Below are positions 24,456 to 31,951 of a DNA stretch of 36,331 bases, piece by piece. The position numbers and the translations under genes are program-made. The DNA comes from an uncultured Merdimonas sp. Its GTDB lineage: Bacteria > Bacillota > Clostridia > Lachnospirales > Lachnospiraceae. The stretch is taken from contig CALWAV010000009.1 in assembly GCA_944375745.1 (NCBI GenBank), positions 1-36,331 on the forward strand, written 5' to 3'. The notes under the pieces were generated by a model. That model saw nothing but the letters and a program-made list of their open reading frames with translations. It was not told where the DNA came from and did no database searches. Positions within the stretch are counted from its first letter, which is position 1. Each line of letters begins with the position of its first letter.

Positions 24456-25687
24456 GGGAGCATAGGAAAAAACCGGAACTGCTGATTCCGGCCAGCAGCC
24501 TGGAAGTCCTGAAGACGGCAGTGGCTTTCGGAGCAGACGCGGTCTATATCGGAGGAGAGGCCTTCGGCCTTCGGGCCAAAGCCAAGAATTTTTCTCCGGA
24601 GGATATGAGAAAGGGCATTGCATTCGCCCATGAACATGGAGTACGGGTGCACGTGACGGCCAATATTCTGGCCCACGACCGGGATCTGGAAGGCATCAGA
24701 GCCTATTTTGAAGAGCTTCGCGGCATGAAGCCGGACGCGCTGATTATCGCTGACCCGGGCGTGTTTATGCTGGCAAAGGAGATCTGCCCGGAGATAGAGC
24801 GCCACATCAGCACTCAGGCCAACAATACAAACTATATGACCTGGAAATTCTGGCAGGAACAGGGAGCGAAGCGGGTGGTCTCCGCAAGAGAGCTTTCCCT
24901 GGAAGAGCTGAAAGAAATCCGGGCGCAGATCCCGGAGGATATGGAGATTGAGACCTTTGTCCATGGAGCCATGTGCATCTCCTATTCGGGCCGCTGCCTC
25001 CTGAGCAATTATTTCACGGGAAGGGACGCCAATCAGGGCGCCTGTACCCATCCCTGCCGCTGGAAATACGCAGTGGTGGAGGAATCCAGGCCGGGAGAGT
25101 ATCTGCCTGTTTATGAAAACGAACGGGGGACCTTCATTTTCAATTCCAAGGATCTCTGTATGATTGAGCATATTCCGGAGCTTCTGGAGGCGGGCATAGA
25201 CAGCTTTAAGATAGAAGGGCGCATGAAGACAGCCCTTTACGTAGCCACAGTGGCGCGGACTTACCGGAAAGCCATTGATGACTGTCTGGAATCGGAAGAA
25301 CTGTACCGGAGCCATATGGACTGGTACAAGGAACAGATTGCGGCCTGTACCTACCGGGAGTTTACGACAGGCTTCTTTTATGGAAGACCGGATGAGAGTG
25401 CCCAGATTTATGACAGCAATACCTATCAAAAGGGATATACCTATCTGGGAATTGTAAATGAGGCAGAGCCGGACGGCTGTATCTGGACGGAGCAGAGAAA
25501 CAAATTTTCCGTGGGTGAGATGATTGAAATCATGAAGCCGGATGGAAGGAACCCGGAAGCCGTAGTGGAAGAAATCCGGAATGAGGAAGGAGAACTTATG
25601 GAAAGCGCTCCGCATCCCCAGCAGAAACTTCGGGTGAAGCTGAGCGTGCCGGCAGAAAAGTATGATATTCTGCGGAGAAAAGAATAG
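24452..25687 (+). CDS. trhP: U32-family tRNA hydroxylation protein (TrhP-like)
   Basis: This 411-aa peptidase U32-family protein is needed in Bacillus and E. coli for prephenate-dependent 5-hydroxylation of tRNA U34. Characteristic parts are LLIPASSLEVLKTAVAFGAD (about 9-28), YIGGEAFGLRAKAKNF, HVTANILAHD and the Cys-rich core with MCISYSGRCLLSNYFTGRD and GACTHPCRW (about 170-203), which probably binds an Fe-S cluster. It overlaps trmR by 4 bp. Bacillus has two such genes (yrrN, yrrO); only one is seen here. A hairpin directly downstream should limit read-through into sigK. Confidence 0.85.
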   Translation: MREHRKKPELLIPASSLEVLKTAVAFGADAVYIGGEAFGLRAKAKNFSPEDMRKGIAFAHEHGVRVHVTANILAHDRDLEGIRAYFEELRGMKPDALIIADPGVFMLAKEICPEIERHISTQANNTNYMTWKFWQEQGAKRVVSARELSLEELKEIRAQIPEDMEIETFVHGAMCISYSGRCLLSNYFTGRDANQGACTHPCRWKYAVVEESRPGEYLPVYENERGTFIFNSKDLCMIEHIPELLEAGIDSFKIEGRMKTALYVATVARTYRKAIDDCLESEELYRSHMDWYKEQIAACTYREFTTGFFYGRPDESAQIYDSNTYQKGYTYLGIVNEAEPDGCIWTEQRNKFSVGEMIEIMKPDGRNPEAVVEEIRNEEGELMESAPHPQQKLRVKLSVPAEKYDILRRKE

Positions 25688-25695
25688 AATTTAGG

Positions 25696-25759
25696 AAAGG
25701 CACTTCTTTTGGTGAGTTATCATAAAATAATATAAATCCACCAAAGAGGTGCCTTTTTG
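25696..25759 (+). promoter_or_regulatory. sigK control region: inverted repeat over the RBS, sporulation-type -10 in the loop
   Basis: The left arm AAAGGCACTTCTTTTGGTG (25696-25714) pairs with CACCAAAGAGGTGCCTTT (25739-25756) with few mismatches. The right arm contains the sigK ribosome site AGAGGTG and runs into TTTTT and the TTG start (25757-25759). The 24-nt loop holds CATAAAATA (25721-25729), which fits the sigma-K/sigma-E -10 pattern CATAnnnTA. An AC (25702-25703) lies 17 bp upstream, as in sigma-K promoters. A transcript started there lacks the left arm. Confidence 0.6.
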
Positions 25760-26374
25760 AAGACTTTTCCGCAACCATTACCGGCGAAAGAAGAGCAGTA
25801 TTACCTGCAGAGGCTGAAAGAGGGCGACGTTTCCGCACGCGATATCCTGGTGGAGCATAATCTTCGGCTGGTGGCCCATATCGTGAAAAAGTATCAGGGG
25901 TCAGAGGAAGATATGGAGGACTTGATTTCCATAGGAACCATAGGGCTGATTAAAGCCATTACCACATTCAACAGCGAAAAAGGGCCCCGTCTGGCGACGT
26001 ATGCGGCCCGCTGTGTGGAAAATGAGCTGCTGATGCATTTCCGGGCAAAGAAAAAGACAGCCCGGGAGACTTCCTATTATGAGCCCATCGGTACAGACAA
26101 GGAAGGAAATGAAATTCATCTGCTGGATATTATGGAAAGCAGCGAGCGTGACGCCTTCTCTCAGGTTAGCCTGAAAGCGGACAGTAAAAGGCTGTATGAG
26201 CTGCTGGGCGAGGTCCTGACGCCGCGGGAACAGAAGGTCCTGATTATGCGGTACGGGCTTTACAATGGAAGAGAGTATACGCAGCGGGAAATTGCCGGTG
26301 AGCTTGGAATTTCCCGCTCTTATATTAGCAGGATAGAGAAAAACGCGCTGCTGAAGCTGCGGGAGCACTTCTGA
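25757..26374 (+). CDS. sigK: sporulation sigma factor SigK, no pro-sequence
   Basis: This 205-aa sigma-70 factor reads LVEHNLRLVAHIVKKYQGSE, DLISIGTIGLIKAITTF and YAARCVENELLMHFRAKKKT, with region 4 ending QREIAGELGISRSYISRIEK. This matches SigK, which drives late mother-cell genes during sporulation. It begins MKTFPQPL, equivalent to the mature N-terminus of Bacillus SigK. An in-frame TAA at 25733-25735 with no start codon after it rules out a pro-sequence. The gene is unbroken, so there is no skin element. The TTG start is set by AGAGGTG. Control must therefore act on transcription or translation. Confidence 0.92.
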   Translation: MKTFPQPLPAKEEQYYLQRLKEGDVSARDILVEHNLRLVAHIVKKYQGSEEDMEDLISIGTIGLIKAITTFNSEKGPRLATYAARCVENELLMHFRAKKKTARETSYYEPIGTDKEGNEIHLLDIMESSERDAFSQVSLKADSKRLYELLGEVLTPREQKVLIMRYGLYNGREYTQREIAGELGISRSYISRIEKNALLKLREHF

Positions 26375-26546
26375 AAATGCCTGACGAAACTGTGTATGGG
26401 GCTTTCTATATCTGGTGTTCGGACGCCCCGCAGACATCAGTTCGTTCAATTCAGACTAAAGTCTGCCTTGAACGTACAGCTGTCTGCGGAGAGCCGGACA
26501 CAGGGATAATAGAAAGCCCCAGCGCAGTTTTCCATCAGGTTTTTTC
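26375..26546. repeat. large imperfect palindrome (about 170 bp) directly after sigK
   Basis: From the sigK stop to a T-run at 26540-26545 the sequence folds on itself. GGGGCTTTCTAT (26398-26409) pairs with ATAGAAAGCCCC (26509-26520), CCGCAGAC (26428-26435) with GTCTGCGG (26482-26489), GTTCAA with TTGAAC, and CAGACT with AGTCTG (26452-26464, the tip). Outer parts CCTGA..AAACTG (from 26381) and CAGTTTTCCATCAGG (26525-26539) also pair. It could act as the sigK terminator, but it is far larger than usual and looks like a mobile palindromic element. Confidence 0.65.
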
Positions 26547-26556
26547 ATGTCAGAGA

Positions 26557-26675
26557 AGCCGGACACAGGGATACCAGAAAACCCGAAGTTGCACAGCTGC
26601 TGCATTCTTTTATGTAAAGAGAGGAGCCGGACACAGGGATAATAGAAAGCCCCAGCGCAGTTTTCTGTCAGGTTT
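26557..26675 (+). repeat. two further direct copies of the palindrome's right arm
   Basis: The motif AGCCGGACACAGGGATA occurs at 26492 (inside the palindrome), 26557 and 26625, that is at 65- and 68-bp spacing. The copy at 26624-26675 matches 26491-26542 over 52 bp with only two differences, and the middle copy agrees for 17 bp before diverging. The spacing and unequal identity fit duplication of an element end rather than a CRISPR array. Confidence 0.7.
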
Positions 26676-26720
26676 GAAATTGTGTATTTTGACGAATTTT
26701 TCCGATTTTCGGAATGAGGC

Positions 26721-26749
26721 GTGACTTTTGCGCCAGAATAGGGTATGAT
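26721..26749 (+). promoter_or_regulatory. sigma-A promoter and leader hairpin of the comM-dprA-topA unit
   Basis: GTGACT (26721-26726) and TATGAT (26744-26749) are 17 bp apart. Downstream, CCGGC-ATTC-GCCGG (26793-26806) followed by ATTTTT forms a small terminator-like hairpin inside the leader of about 190 nt. The remainder up to 26945 is purine-rich and shows no gene. Confidence 0.55.
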
Positions 26750-26945
26750 AAAAATGTTCCGTATTGAAGTTCAGCAGTGCGGAGTTTTCTAGCCGGCATT
26801 CGCCGGATTTTTCCACATGAAATTTACAAGTCAGAAGGCAGAGGACAGGGTTTAAGGAAGGACAGGCAGGGAAGAGCTCTGTGTCCGAAACCGGGAGAAG
26901 TACAAATGAGAGCAGCAGAAAGAAAAAAGAAAGGAAGGATAGAGA

Positions 26946-28484
26946 TTGTTTAGCAAGGTACTGTCTGCCGGGATCGGGGGAGTGGATGCCTATCCGGTCC
27001 GGGTGGAGGCAGATGTGAGTGAAGGCCTGCCCCAGTTTCAGATGGTGGGTTATCTGGCCTCTGAAGTGAAGGAGGCTGGGGATCGGGTCCGGACAGCTCT
27101 CAGAAATGTAGGTTGTCCCATGCCTCCCAAGAGGATTACTGTGAATCTGGCTCCGGCAGGAGTGAGAAAGGCGGGTTCCCGCTTTGACCTGGCGGTGGCC
27201 GCTGTGGTGCTGGCTTCCATGCAGAAGGTTCCGGCAGAGAATCTGCAGGGACTGATGATTGCGGGGGAATTGAGTCTGAGCGGCCAGGTGCTGGGAATTC
27301 CAGGCGTGCTTGCCTTGACAGAAGCGGCCAGAACAGCAGGGGTAAGACGGTGTATTGTTCCATCTGTGAACGCGGAGGAAGGAGCGCTGATGGGGGAGGT
27401 GGAAGTGATCGGCGTGTCAGAGCTTGCGGAGCTGATTGAGATTCTGCGTCATCCGGAGAGGGGAAGACAGGTATTTGTGGATGGAGACCTGCTTCTGAAA
27501 AAGAGCGCACAGTGGGAGGAAGATTTTTCACAGGTTCATGGACAGAAAGCAATTCGAAGAGCAGCGGAGATAGCCGCGGCCGGCATGCACAATTTTCTGA
27601 TGATTGGTCCGCCCGGTTCAGGAAAGACGATGATAGCGAGAAGGATCCCGGGAATCCTTCCGGCCCTCAGTCTGGAGGAAAGCCTGCGGATCACGAAGAT
27701 CTACAGCGTGGCAGGACTGTTGAAGCCGGAAGAGCCTCTTATCACAAGGCGGCCATTTCGGGCCCCTCATCATACTACTACTGCGGAGGCATTGGCCGGC
27801 GGCGGAAGACTGCCGCTGCCTGGGGAAATCTCCTTGAGCTCAGGAGGAATTCTGTTTTTGGACGAGCTGCCGGAATTCAGACGTTCCGCTTTGGAAATTC
27901 TGCGGCAGCCTCTGGAAGAGCACAGAGTCTGTGTGTCCAGGACGGCAGGCACTTACATTTTTCCGGCTGATTTTATGCTGGCGGCAGCCATGAATCCCTG
28001 TGCCTGCGGCTATTTTCCCGATCGAAACCGCTGTAGCTGCAGCCCCAGGGAGGTGTCGCGGTATCTGGGGCGTTTAAGCCAGCCGCTGCTGGATCGGATC
28101 GATATCTGCATCCAGGTGCCCAAGCTTTCCTATGAAGAGCTCCAGGGAGGAGGAGAAAATGAGAGCTCCGGACAAATCCGGAAGCGGGTGGAAGAGGCCC
28201 ACCGTATCCAGAAAAAACGCTTCAGGGAAACTCCCATTTGTTTTAATTCCCGGCTGGGAATACGTGAGACGGAACAGTTCTGCCGTCTTGGGCCCAGAGA
28301 GAAGAAGCTTCTGAAGCAGGCCTTCGACAGTCTGTCTTTGAGTGCCCGCGCCTATCACAGACTGCTTCGGGTATCCAGAACGATTGCGGATCTGGCAGGA
28401 GAGGAACGGGTGCTGGAGGCGCACATTCTGGAGGCTCTGGGCTACCGCCCTCCGGAGCGGAGCGAATGGCAGAAGGAGGTGTAG
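26946..28484 (+). CDS. comM: YifB/ComM-family Mg-chelatase-like AAA+ ATPase
   Basis: This 512-aa protein has the ComM layout. The N-terminal Lon-protease-like fold (about 1-170) begins MFSKVLSAGIGGVDAYPV. The AAA+ core has Walker A GPPGSGKT (about 221-228), the FRAPHHTTTAEALAGGG loop, Walker B ILFLDELPEF and the metal-like Cys cluster CACGYFPDRNRCSC. A C-terminal Mg-chelatase helical domain follows. ComM is a hexameric helicase that drives branch migration during natural transformation. The start is TTG with GAAAGGAAGG upstream. It precedes dprA, another recombination gene, by 2 nt. Confidence 0.93.
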   Translation: MFSKVLSAGIGGVDAYPVRVEADVSEGLPQFQMVGYLASEVKEAGDRVRTALRNVGCPMPPKRITVNLAPAGVRKAGSRFDLAVAAVVLASMQKVPAENLQGLMIAGELSLSGQVLGIPGVLALTEAARTAGVRRCIVPSVNAEEGALMGEVEVIGVSELAELIEILRHPERGRQVFVDGDLLLKKSAQWEEDFSQVHGQKAIRRAAEIAAAGMHNFLMIGPPGSGKTMIARRIPGILPALSLEESLRITKIYSVAGLLKPEEPLITRRPFRAPHHTTTAEALAGGGRLPLPGEISLSSGGILFLDELPEFRRSALEILRQPLEEHRVCVSRTAGTYIFPADFMLAAAMNPCACGYFPDRNRCSCSPREVSRYLGRLSQPLLDRIDICIQVPKLSYEELQGGGENESSGQIRKRVEEAHRIQKKRFRETPICFNSRLGIRETEQFCRLGPREKKLLKQAFDSLSLSARAYHRLLRVSRTIADLAGEERVLEAHILEALGYRPPERSEWQKEV

Positions 28485-28486
28485 AC

Positions 28487-29608
28487 ATGGAAAACATGGA
28501 AAAATACTGGCATTGGTTCTGTACCCAGCTTTTTGCGGATCCGTCTCTGGAAAGCCGTCTGATTGAAAAATTCGGAACTCCGGAAGAAATCTTTAGAACA
28601 GAGGAAAAGAAACTGGTGAAAGCTTTTCCTTCCAATCAGAAAAAGCTTTCAGATCTTTGCGCAGGAAGGAAAAAATGGGATTTTGATAAGGAGGAAGAGA
28701 AGCTGGAACGTCTGGAAATCCGGTTCGTGAGTAAGGAGCATCCAGAGTATCCAAAGCGGCTGAAAGAGGTGGAGAATGCGCCCTGGGGCTTGTTTTTCAG
28801 GGGAAGCCTTCCGGAGGACAGCCTCCCTTCTATGGCAGTGGTGGGGGCAAGGAGCTGCAGCGCCTATGGAAGAAATGTCTCTTTCTGGTTTGCGGAAGAG
28901 CTGGCAAAATGCGGTGTGCAGATCATCAGCGGCATGGCCCGCGGTATTGACGGAACCAGCCACAGGGGAGCCCTTCATGCGGGAGGCAGGACCTTCGGGG
29001 TTTTGGCAGGCGGCCCGGACATCTGCTATCCGGAGGACAACAGGGACATTTATATGGAACTGGAGAAGCGCGGCGGCCTGATTTCGGAAAGCCCGCCCGG
29101 GACCCGTCCTCTCACATTTCTGTTTCCGCTCCGCAACCGGATTTTGAGCGCTCTTTCCGATGCGGTTCTTATAATAGAAGCAAAAGAAAAAAGCGGTTCC
29201 CTGATCACAGCGGACTGCGCGCTGGAGCAGGGGAGAGAAGTGTTTGCGGTTCCGGGGCCTTTAGGGGAGCCTTTAAGCGCGGGCTGCCATAATCTGATCC
29301 GGCAGGGAGCAGGGATTGCGGTGTCACCGGAAAAGCTGCTGGAAGATCTTATGATTTTACCGGGAATTAACATTAAAAATACGCAAAAGAATAAAATTAC
29401 TCTTGAAAGGTCTGAATATTTGGTGTATAGTTGTCTACGTTTACAGGCCCAGAATCTGGGGAAAATCTGTCAGGAGACGGGTTTTTCTCCGGAAAAGGCT
29501 TTAAGAATTTTAGCAAAACTGCAGCTGGCAGGGTGTGCCAGAGAGGTTTCCAAAAACTATTATACGGCTGTTCCGGCAGATGTGGTTTCGGAGGATGCAG
29601 ACGTTTAG
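28487..29608 (+). CDS. dprA: DNA-processing protein DprA
   Basis: DprA protects incoming single-stranded DNA and loads RecA. I start it at the ATG at 28487, which follows AAGGAGGT at 7 nt; an ATG at 28466 would overlap comM and lacks a ribosome site. The 373-aa protein has a short helical N-terminal region, the Rossmann core with VVGARSCSAYGRNVSF (about 111-126), IISGMARGIDGTSHRGALHA (about 139-158) and FAVPGPLGEPLSAGCHNLI, and a C-terminal winged-helix-like domain (about 300-373). All conserved Rossmann residues appear intact. Confidence 0.94.
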   Translation: MENMEKYWHWFCTQLFADPSLESRLIEKFGTPEEIFRTEEKKLVKAFPSNQKKLSDLCAGRKKWDFDKEEEKLERLEIRFVSKEHPEYPKRLKEVENAPWGLFFRGSLPEDSLPSMAVVGARSCSAYGRNVSFWFAEELAKCGVQIISGMARGIDGTSHRGALHAGGRTFGVLAGGPDICYPEDNRDIYMELEKRGGLISESPPGTRPLTFLFPLRNRILSALSDAVLIIEAKEKSGSLITADCALEQGREVFAVPGPLGEPLSAGCHNLIRQGAGIAVSPEKLLEDLMILPGINIKNTQKNKITLERSEYLVYSCLRLQAQNLGKICQETGFSPEKALRILAKLQLAGCAREVSKNYYTAVPADVVSEDADV

Positions 29609-29672
29609 AAACAGTATGGAAACAGGTGCCTTGCGGGCTGGCAGAGGAATATCAGAGAAAGAGGAAGGGTAT

Positions 29673-31769
29673 ATGGCAAAAAATCTGGTAATCGTAGAGT
29701 CTCCGGCAAAAGTAAAGACCATCAAAAAATTCCTGGGACCCAATTACGAAGTACTGGCCTCCCAGGGACATGTGCGCGACCTGCCCAAAAGCCAGCTGGG
29801 CTTTGACGCGGAGCACGGCTACGAACCAAAATATATCACTATCCGAGGTAAGGGAGAGATACTTGCCCGGCTTCGCAAGGAAGCAAAAAAAGCAGATAAA
29901 ATCTATCTGGCTACCGACCCTGACCGGGAAGGGGAAGCGATTTCCTGGCATCTGTCCCAGGCGCTGAATCTGGACGGGAAAAAAGTGTACCGGATTACTT
30001 TTAATGAAATTACCAAAAACGCGGTCAAGGAGTCGCTGAAGCATGCCAGAGAGATTGATATGAATCTGGTGAATGCCCAGCAGGCACGCCGTATGTTGGA
30101 CCGTATGGTAGGATATCGGATCAGTCCGATCCTGTGGGCAAAGGTAAAGCGGGGGTTAAGCGCCGGCCGTGTACAGTCTGTGGCACTGAGGCTTATCGCT
30201 GACCGGGAGGAGGAAATCAACGCTTTTGTTCCGGAGGAATACTGGACTATCGACGCGGATTTTATGGCGGATGGCGGGAAAAAACCGCTGCAGGCTCATT
30301 TTTACGGAACTAAATCCAAGAAAATGACCCTGAAGTCCAAAGAAGAAGTAGACCGGATACTGGAAGAGCTGAAGGATGCTTCTTATCAGATCAGCGAAGT
30401 GAAAAAGGGAGAGCGGGTGAAAAAAGCTCCCCTGCCGTTTACCACCAGTACTCTGCAGCAGGAAGCATCCAAGACCTTGAATTTTTCCACTCAGAAGACC
30501 ATGAGCGTGGCCCAGCAGCTCTATGAAGGAATTGATATTAAGGGAAACGGCACTGTCGGTGTCATCACCTATCTGCGTACGGATTCCACCCGTGTATCCG
30601 AAGAGGCGGAAAAGGCGGCGCGTTCCTACATTACCTCCGTCTATGGGGAAAATTATGTGTCCAAAGGCCAGAGCGCGAAAGCGTCCGGGAAAAAGATTCA
30701 GGATGCACACGAGGCTATCCGCCCCACAGATTTGGCAAGGACTCCATCTGCTTTGAAAGATTCGCTGACAAGAGAGCAGTTCCGTCTGTACCAGCTTATC
30801 TGGAAACGTTTCGCGGCAAGCCAGATGGCAGACGCGGTATATGAGACCTCTTCCGTGAAAATAGACGGAGGACAGTACCGGTTTACCATGTCGGCTTCCC
30901 GGGTGTCCTTTGACGGTTTCCTGTCTGTCTATGCTCAGGATGAGGAAAAGGAGGGCGACAGCCGGATTCTGAAGGGACTGAGTACGGAGACTGCTCTGAA
31001 GCTGAAAGAATTTGAGAGCAGACAGCATTTCACCCAGCCGCCTGCTCATTATACAGAGGCAGCGCTGGTGAAGACGCTGGAGGAGCTGGGAATTGGACGG
31101 CCCAGCACCTATGCGCCGACTATTACCACGATTCTTGCCCGCCGCTATGTGGTGAAGGAGAATAAGAATCTGTATCTGACAGAGCTGGGAGAAGTGGTAA
31201 ACAACATGATGAAGCAGGCTTTTCCGAGCATTGTGGAGACGGATTTTACAGCTAATATGGAAAGCCTTCTGGATAAGGTGGAGGAAGGCACGGTCAACTG
31301 GAAGACTGTTGTAGAGAATTTTTATCCGGATCTGGAGGCTGCCGTGGAAGCGGCGGAAAAAGAGCTGAAGGAAGTCAAGGTAGAGGATGAGGTCACGGAT
31401 GTGATCTGTGATCAGTGCGGCCGCCATATGGTGGTGAAGTATGGCCCCCATGGCCGGTTCCTGGCCTGTCCGGGCTTTCCGGAGTGCCGGAATACGAAGC
31501 CGTATCTGGAAAAAATAGGAGTTCCCTGTCCCAAATGCGGGAAAGACGTGGTTCTGCGCAGAACCAAAAAGGGACGGAAGTATTATGGATGCGAAAATAA
31601 TCCGGAATGCGATTTTATGTCCTGGCAGAAGCCGTCCATAGAAAAGTGTCCGATCTGCGGAAGCTATATGGTGGAGAAGGGAAACAAGCTGGTCTGCGCA
31701 AACGAAACCTGCGGCCATGTGATGGCAAAGAAAGAGGTCGAAAAAGAGGCGGAAAAGCAGGAAGCATAA
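29673..31769 (+). CDS. topA: DNA topoisomerase I (type IA)
   Basis: TopA relaxes negative supercoils. The ATG at 29673 follows GAGGAAGGG and gives the canonical N-terminus AKNLVIVESPAKVKTIKKF; the frame is open upstream but unlikely to be coding. The 698-aa protein has the TOPRIM domain with ATDPDREGEAI (about 85-95), the catalytic Tyr300 in VITYLRTDSTRVS and GIGRPSTYAPTI (near 475-486). Three C-terminal zinc fingers follow (CDQCG...CPGFPEC, CPKCG...CENNPEC, CPICG...CANETC). It follows dprA as in Bacillus. Confidence 0.96.
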   Translation: MAKNLVIVESPAKVKTIKKFLGPNYEVLASQGHVRDLPKSQLGFDAEHGYEPKYITIRGKGEILARLRKEAKKADKIYLATDPDREGEAISWHLSQALNLDGKKVYRITFNEITKNAVKESLKHAREIDMNLVNAQQARRMLDRMVGYRISPILWAKVKRGLSAGRVQSVALRLIADREEEINAFVPEEYWTIDADFMADGGKKPLQAHFYGTKSKKMTLKSKEEVDRILEELKDASYQISEVKKGERVKKAPLPFTTSTLQQEASKTLNFSTQKTMSVAQQLYEGIDIKGNGTVGVITYLRTDSTRVSEEAEKAARSYITSVYGENYVSKGQSAKASGKKIQDAHEAIRPTDLARTPSALKDSLTREQFRLYQLIWKRFAASQMADAVYETSSVKIDGGQYRFTMSASRVSFDGFLSVYAQDEEKEGDSRILKGLSTETALKLKEFESRQHFTQPPAHYTEAALVKTLEELGIGRPSTYAPTITTILARRYVVKENKNLYLTELGEVVNNMMKQAFPSIVETDFTANMESLLDKVEEGTVNWKTVVENFYPDLEAAVEAAEKELKEVKVEDEVTDVICDQCGRHMVVKYGPHGRFLACPGFPECRNTKPYLEKIGVPCPKCGKDVVLRRTKKGRKYYGCENNPECDFMSWQKPSIEKCPICGSYMVEKGNKLVCANETCGHVMAKKEVEKEAEKQEA

Positions 31770-31783
31770 ACAAAGAAGGGCGT

Positions 31784-31828
31784 AAAAATTCTGCTGTCAG
31801 GCCCGGAATATAATTTTCAGAATTTTTT
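31784..31828 (+). terminator. topA terminator overlapping the CodY operator
   Basis: AAAAATTCTG (31784-31793) pairs over 10 bp with CAGAATTTTT (31818-31827), leaving a 24-nt loop, and the right arm continues into Ts. Its right arm is part of the CodY motifs at 31812-31835, so one sequence would serve both termination and operator function. The long loop weakens the terminator call. Confidence 0.5.
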
Positions 31829-31835
31829 GAAAAAG
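31812..31835. promoter_or_regulatory. tandem overlapping CodY boxes upstream of codY
   Basis: Bases 31812-31826 (AATTTTCAGAATTTT) match the CodY consensus AATTTTCWGAAAATT at 13 of 15 positions. Bases 31821-31835 (AATTTTTTGAAAAAG) match at 12 of 15. The two overlap by 6 bp, an arrangement described for Bacillus CodY operators. They lie just before the codY -35, so negative autoregulation is the natural reading. Confidence 0.7.
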
Positions 31836-31838
31836 TGA

Positions 31839-31867
31839 TTGTAAAATTCGAAATTATGTGTTAAAGT
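31839..31867 (+). promoter_or_regulatory. probable codY promoter
   Basis: TTGTAA (31839-31844) and TAAAGT (31862-31867) are 17 bp apart. A second possible -10, TATAGT at 31873-31878, has no good -35 at the right distance. Either gives a leader of about 70-80 nt. Confidence 0.5.
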
Positions 31868-31951
31868 TTTACTATAGTTAGATCGTTTCTTCTTTGTATG
31901 AAAAAAAGAGGACGAGGGGAGATTCTAAGAAGGTACAATGGAGGGAATACG

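Noticed and set aside
26492-26642. Direct repeats at regular 65-68 bp spacing as a CRISPR array
   Set aside because: Only three copies exist, one agrees for just 17 bp, two agree far into the supposed spacer, and no cas genes are near.
26377-26724. 115-codon + strand frame across the palindrome and repeats after sigK
   Set aside because: It is composed of repeat copies, overlaps a strong hairpin and has no protein-like pattern or ribosome site.
29535-29672. Upstream extension of topA overlapping dprA
   Set aside because: The canonical MAKNLVIVESPAK start at 29673 has its own ribosome site.
31843-31855. A third CodY-like palindrome AAAATTCGAAATT
   Set aside because: It matches the 15-bp consensus poorly and lacks the central TTCWGAA.
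31898-31951. Upstream ATG start of codY (18 extra residues)
   Set aside because: No SD is near it, and the TTG at 31952 gives the normal CodY N-terminus and length.
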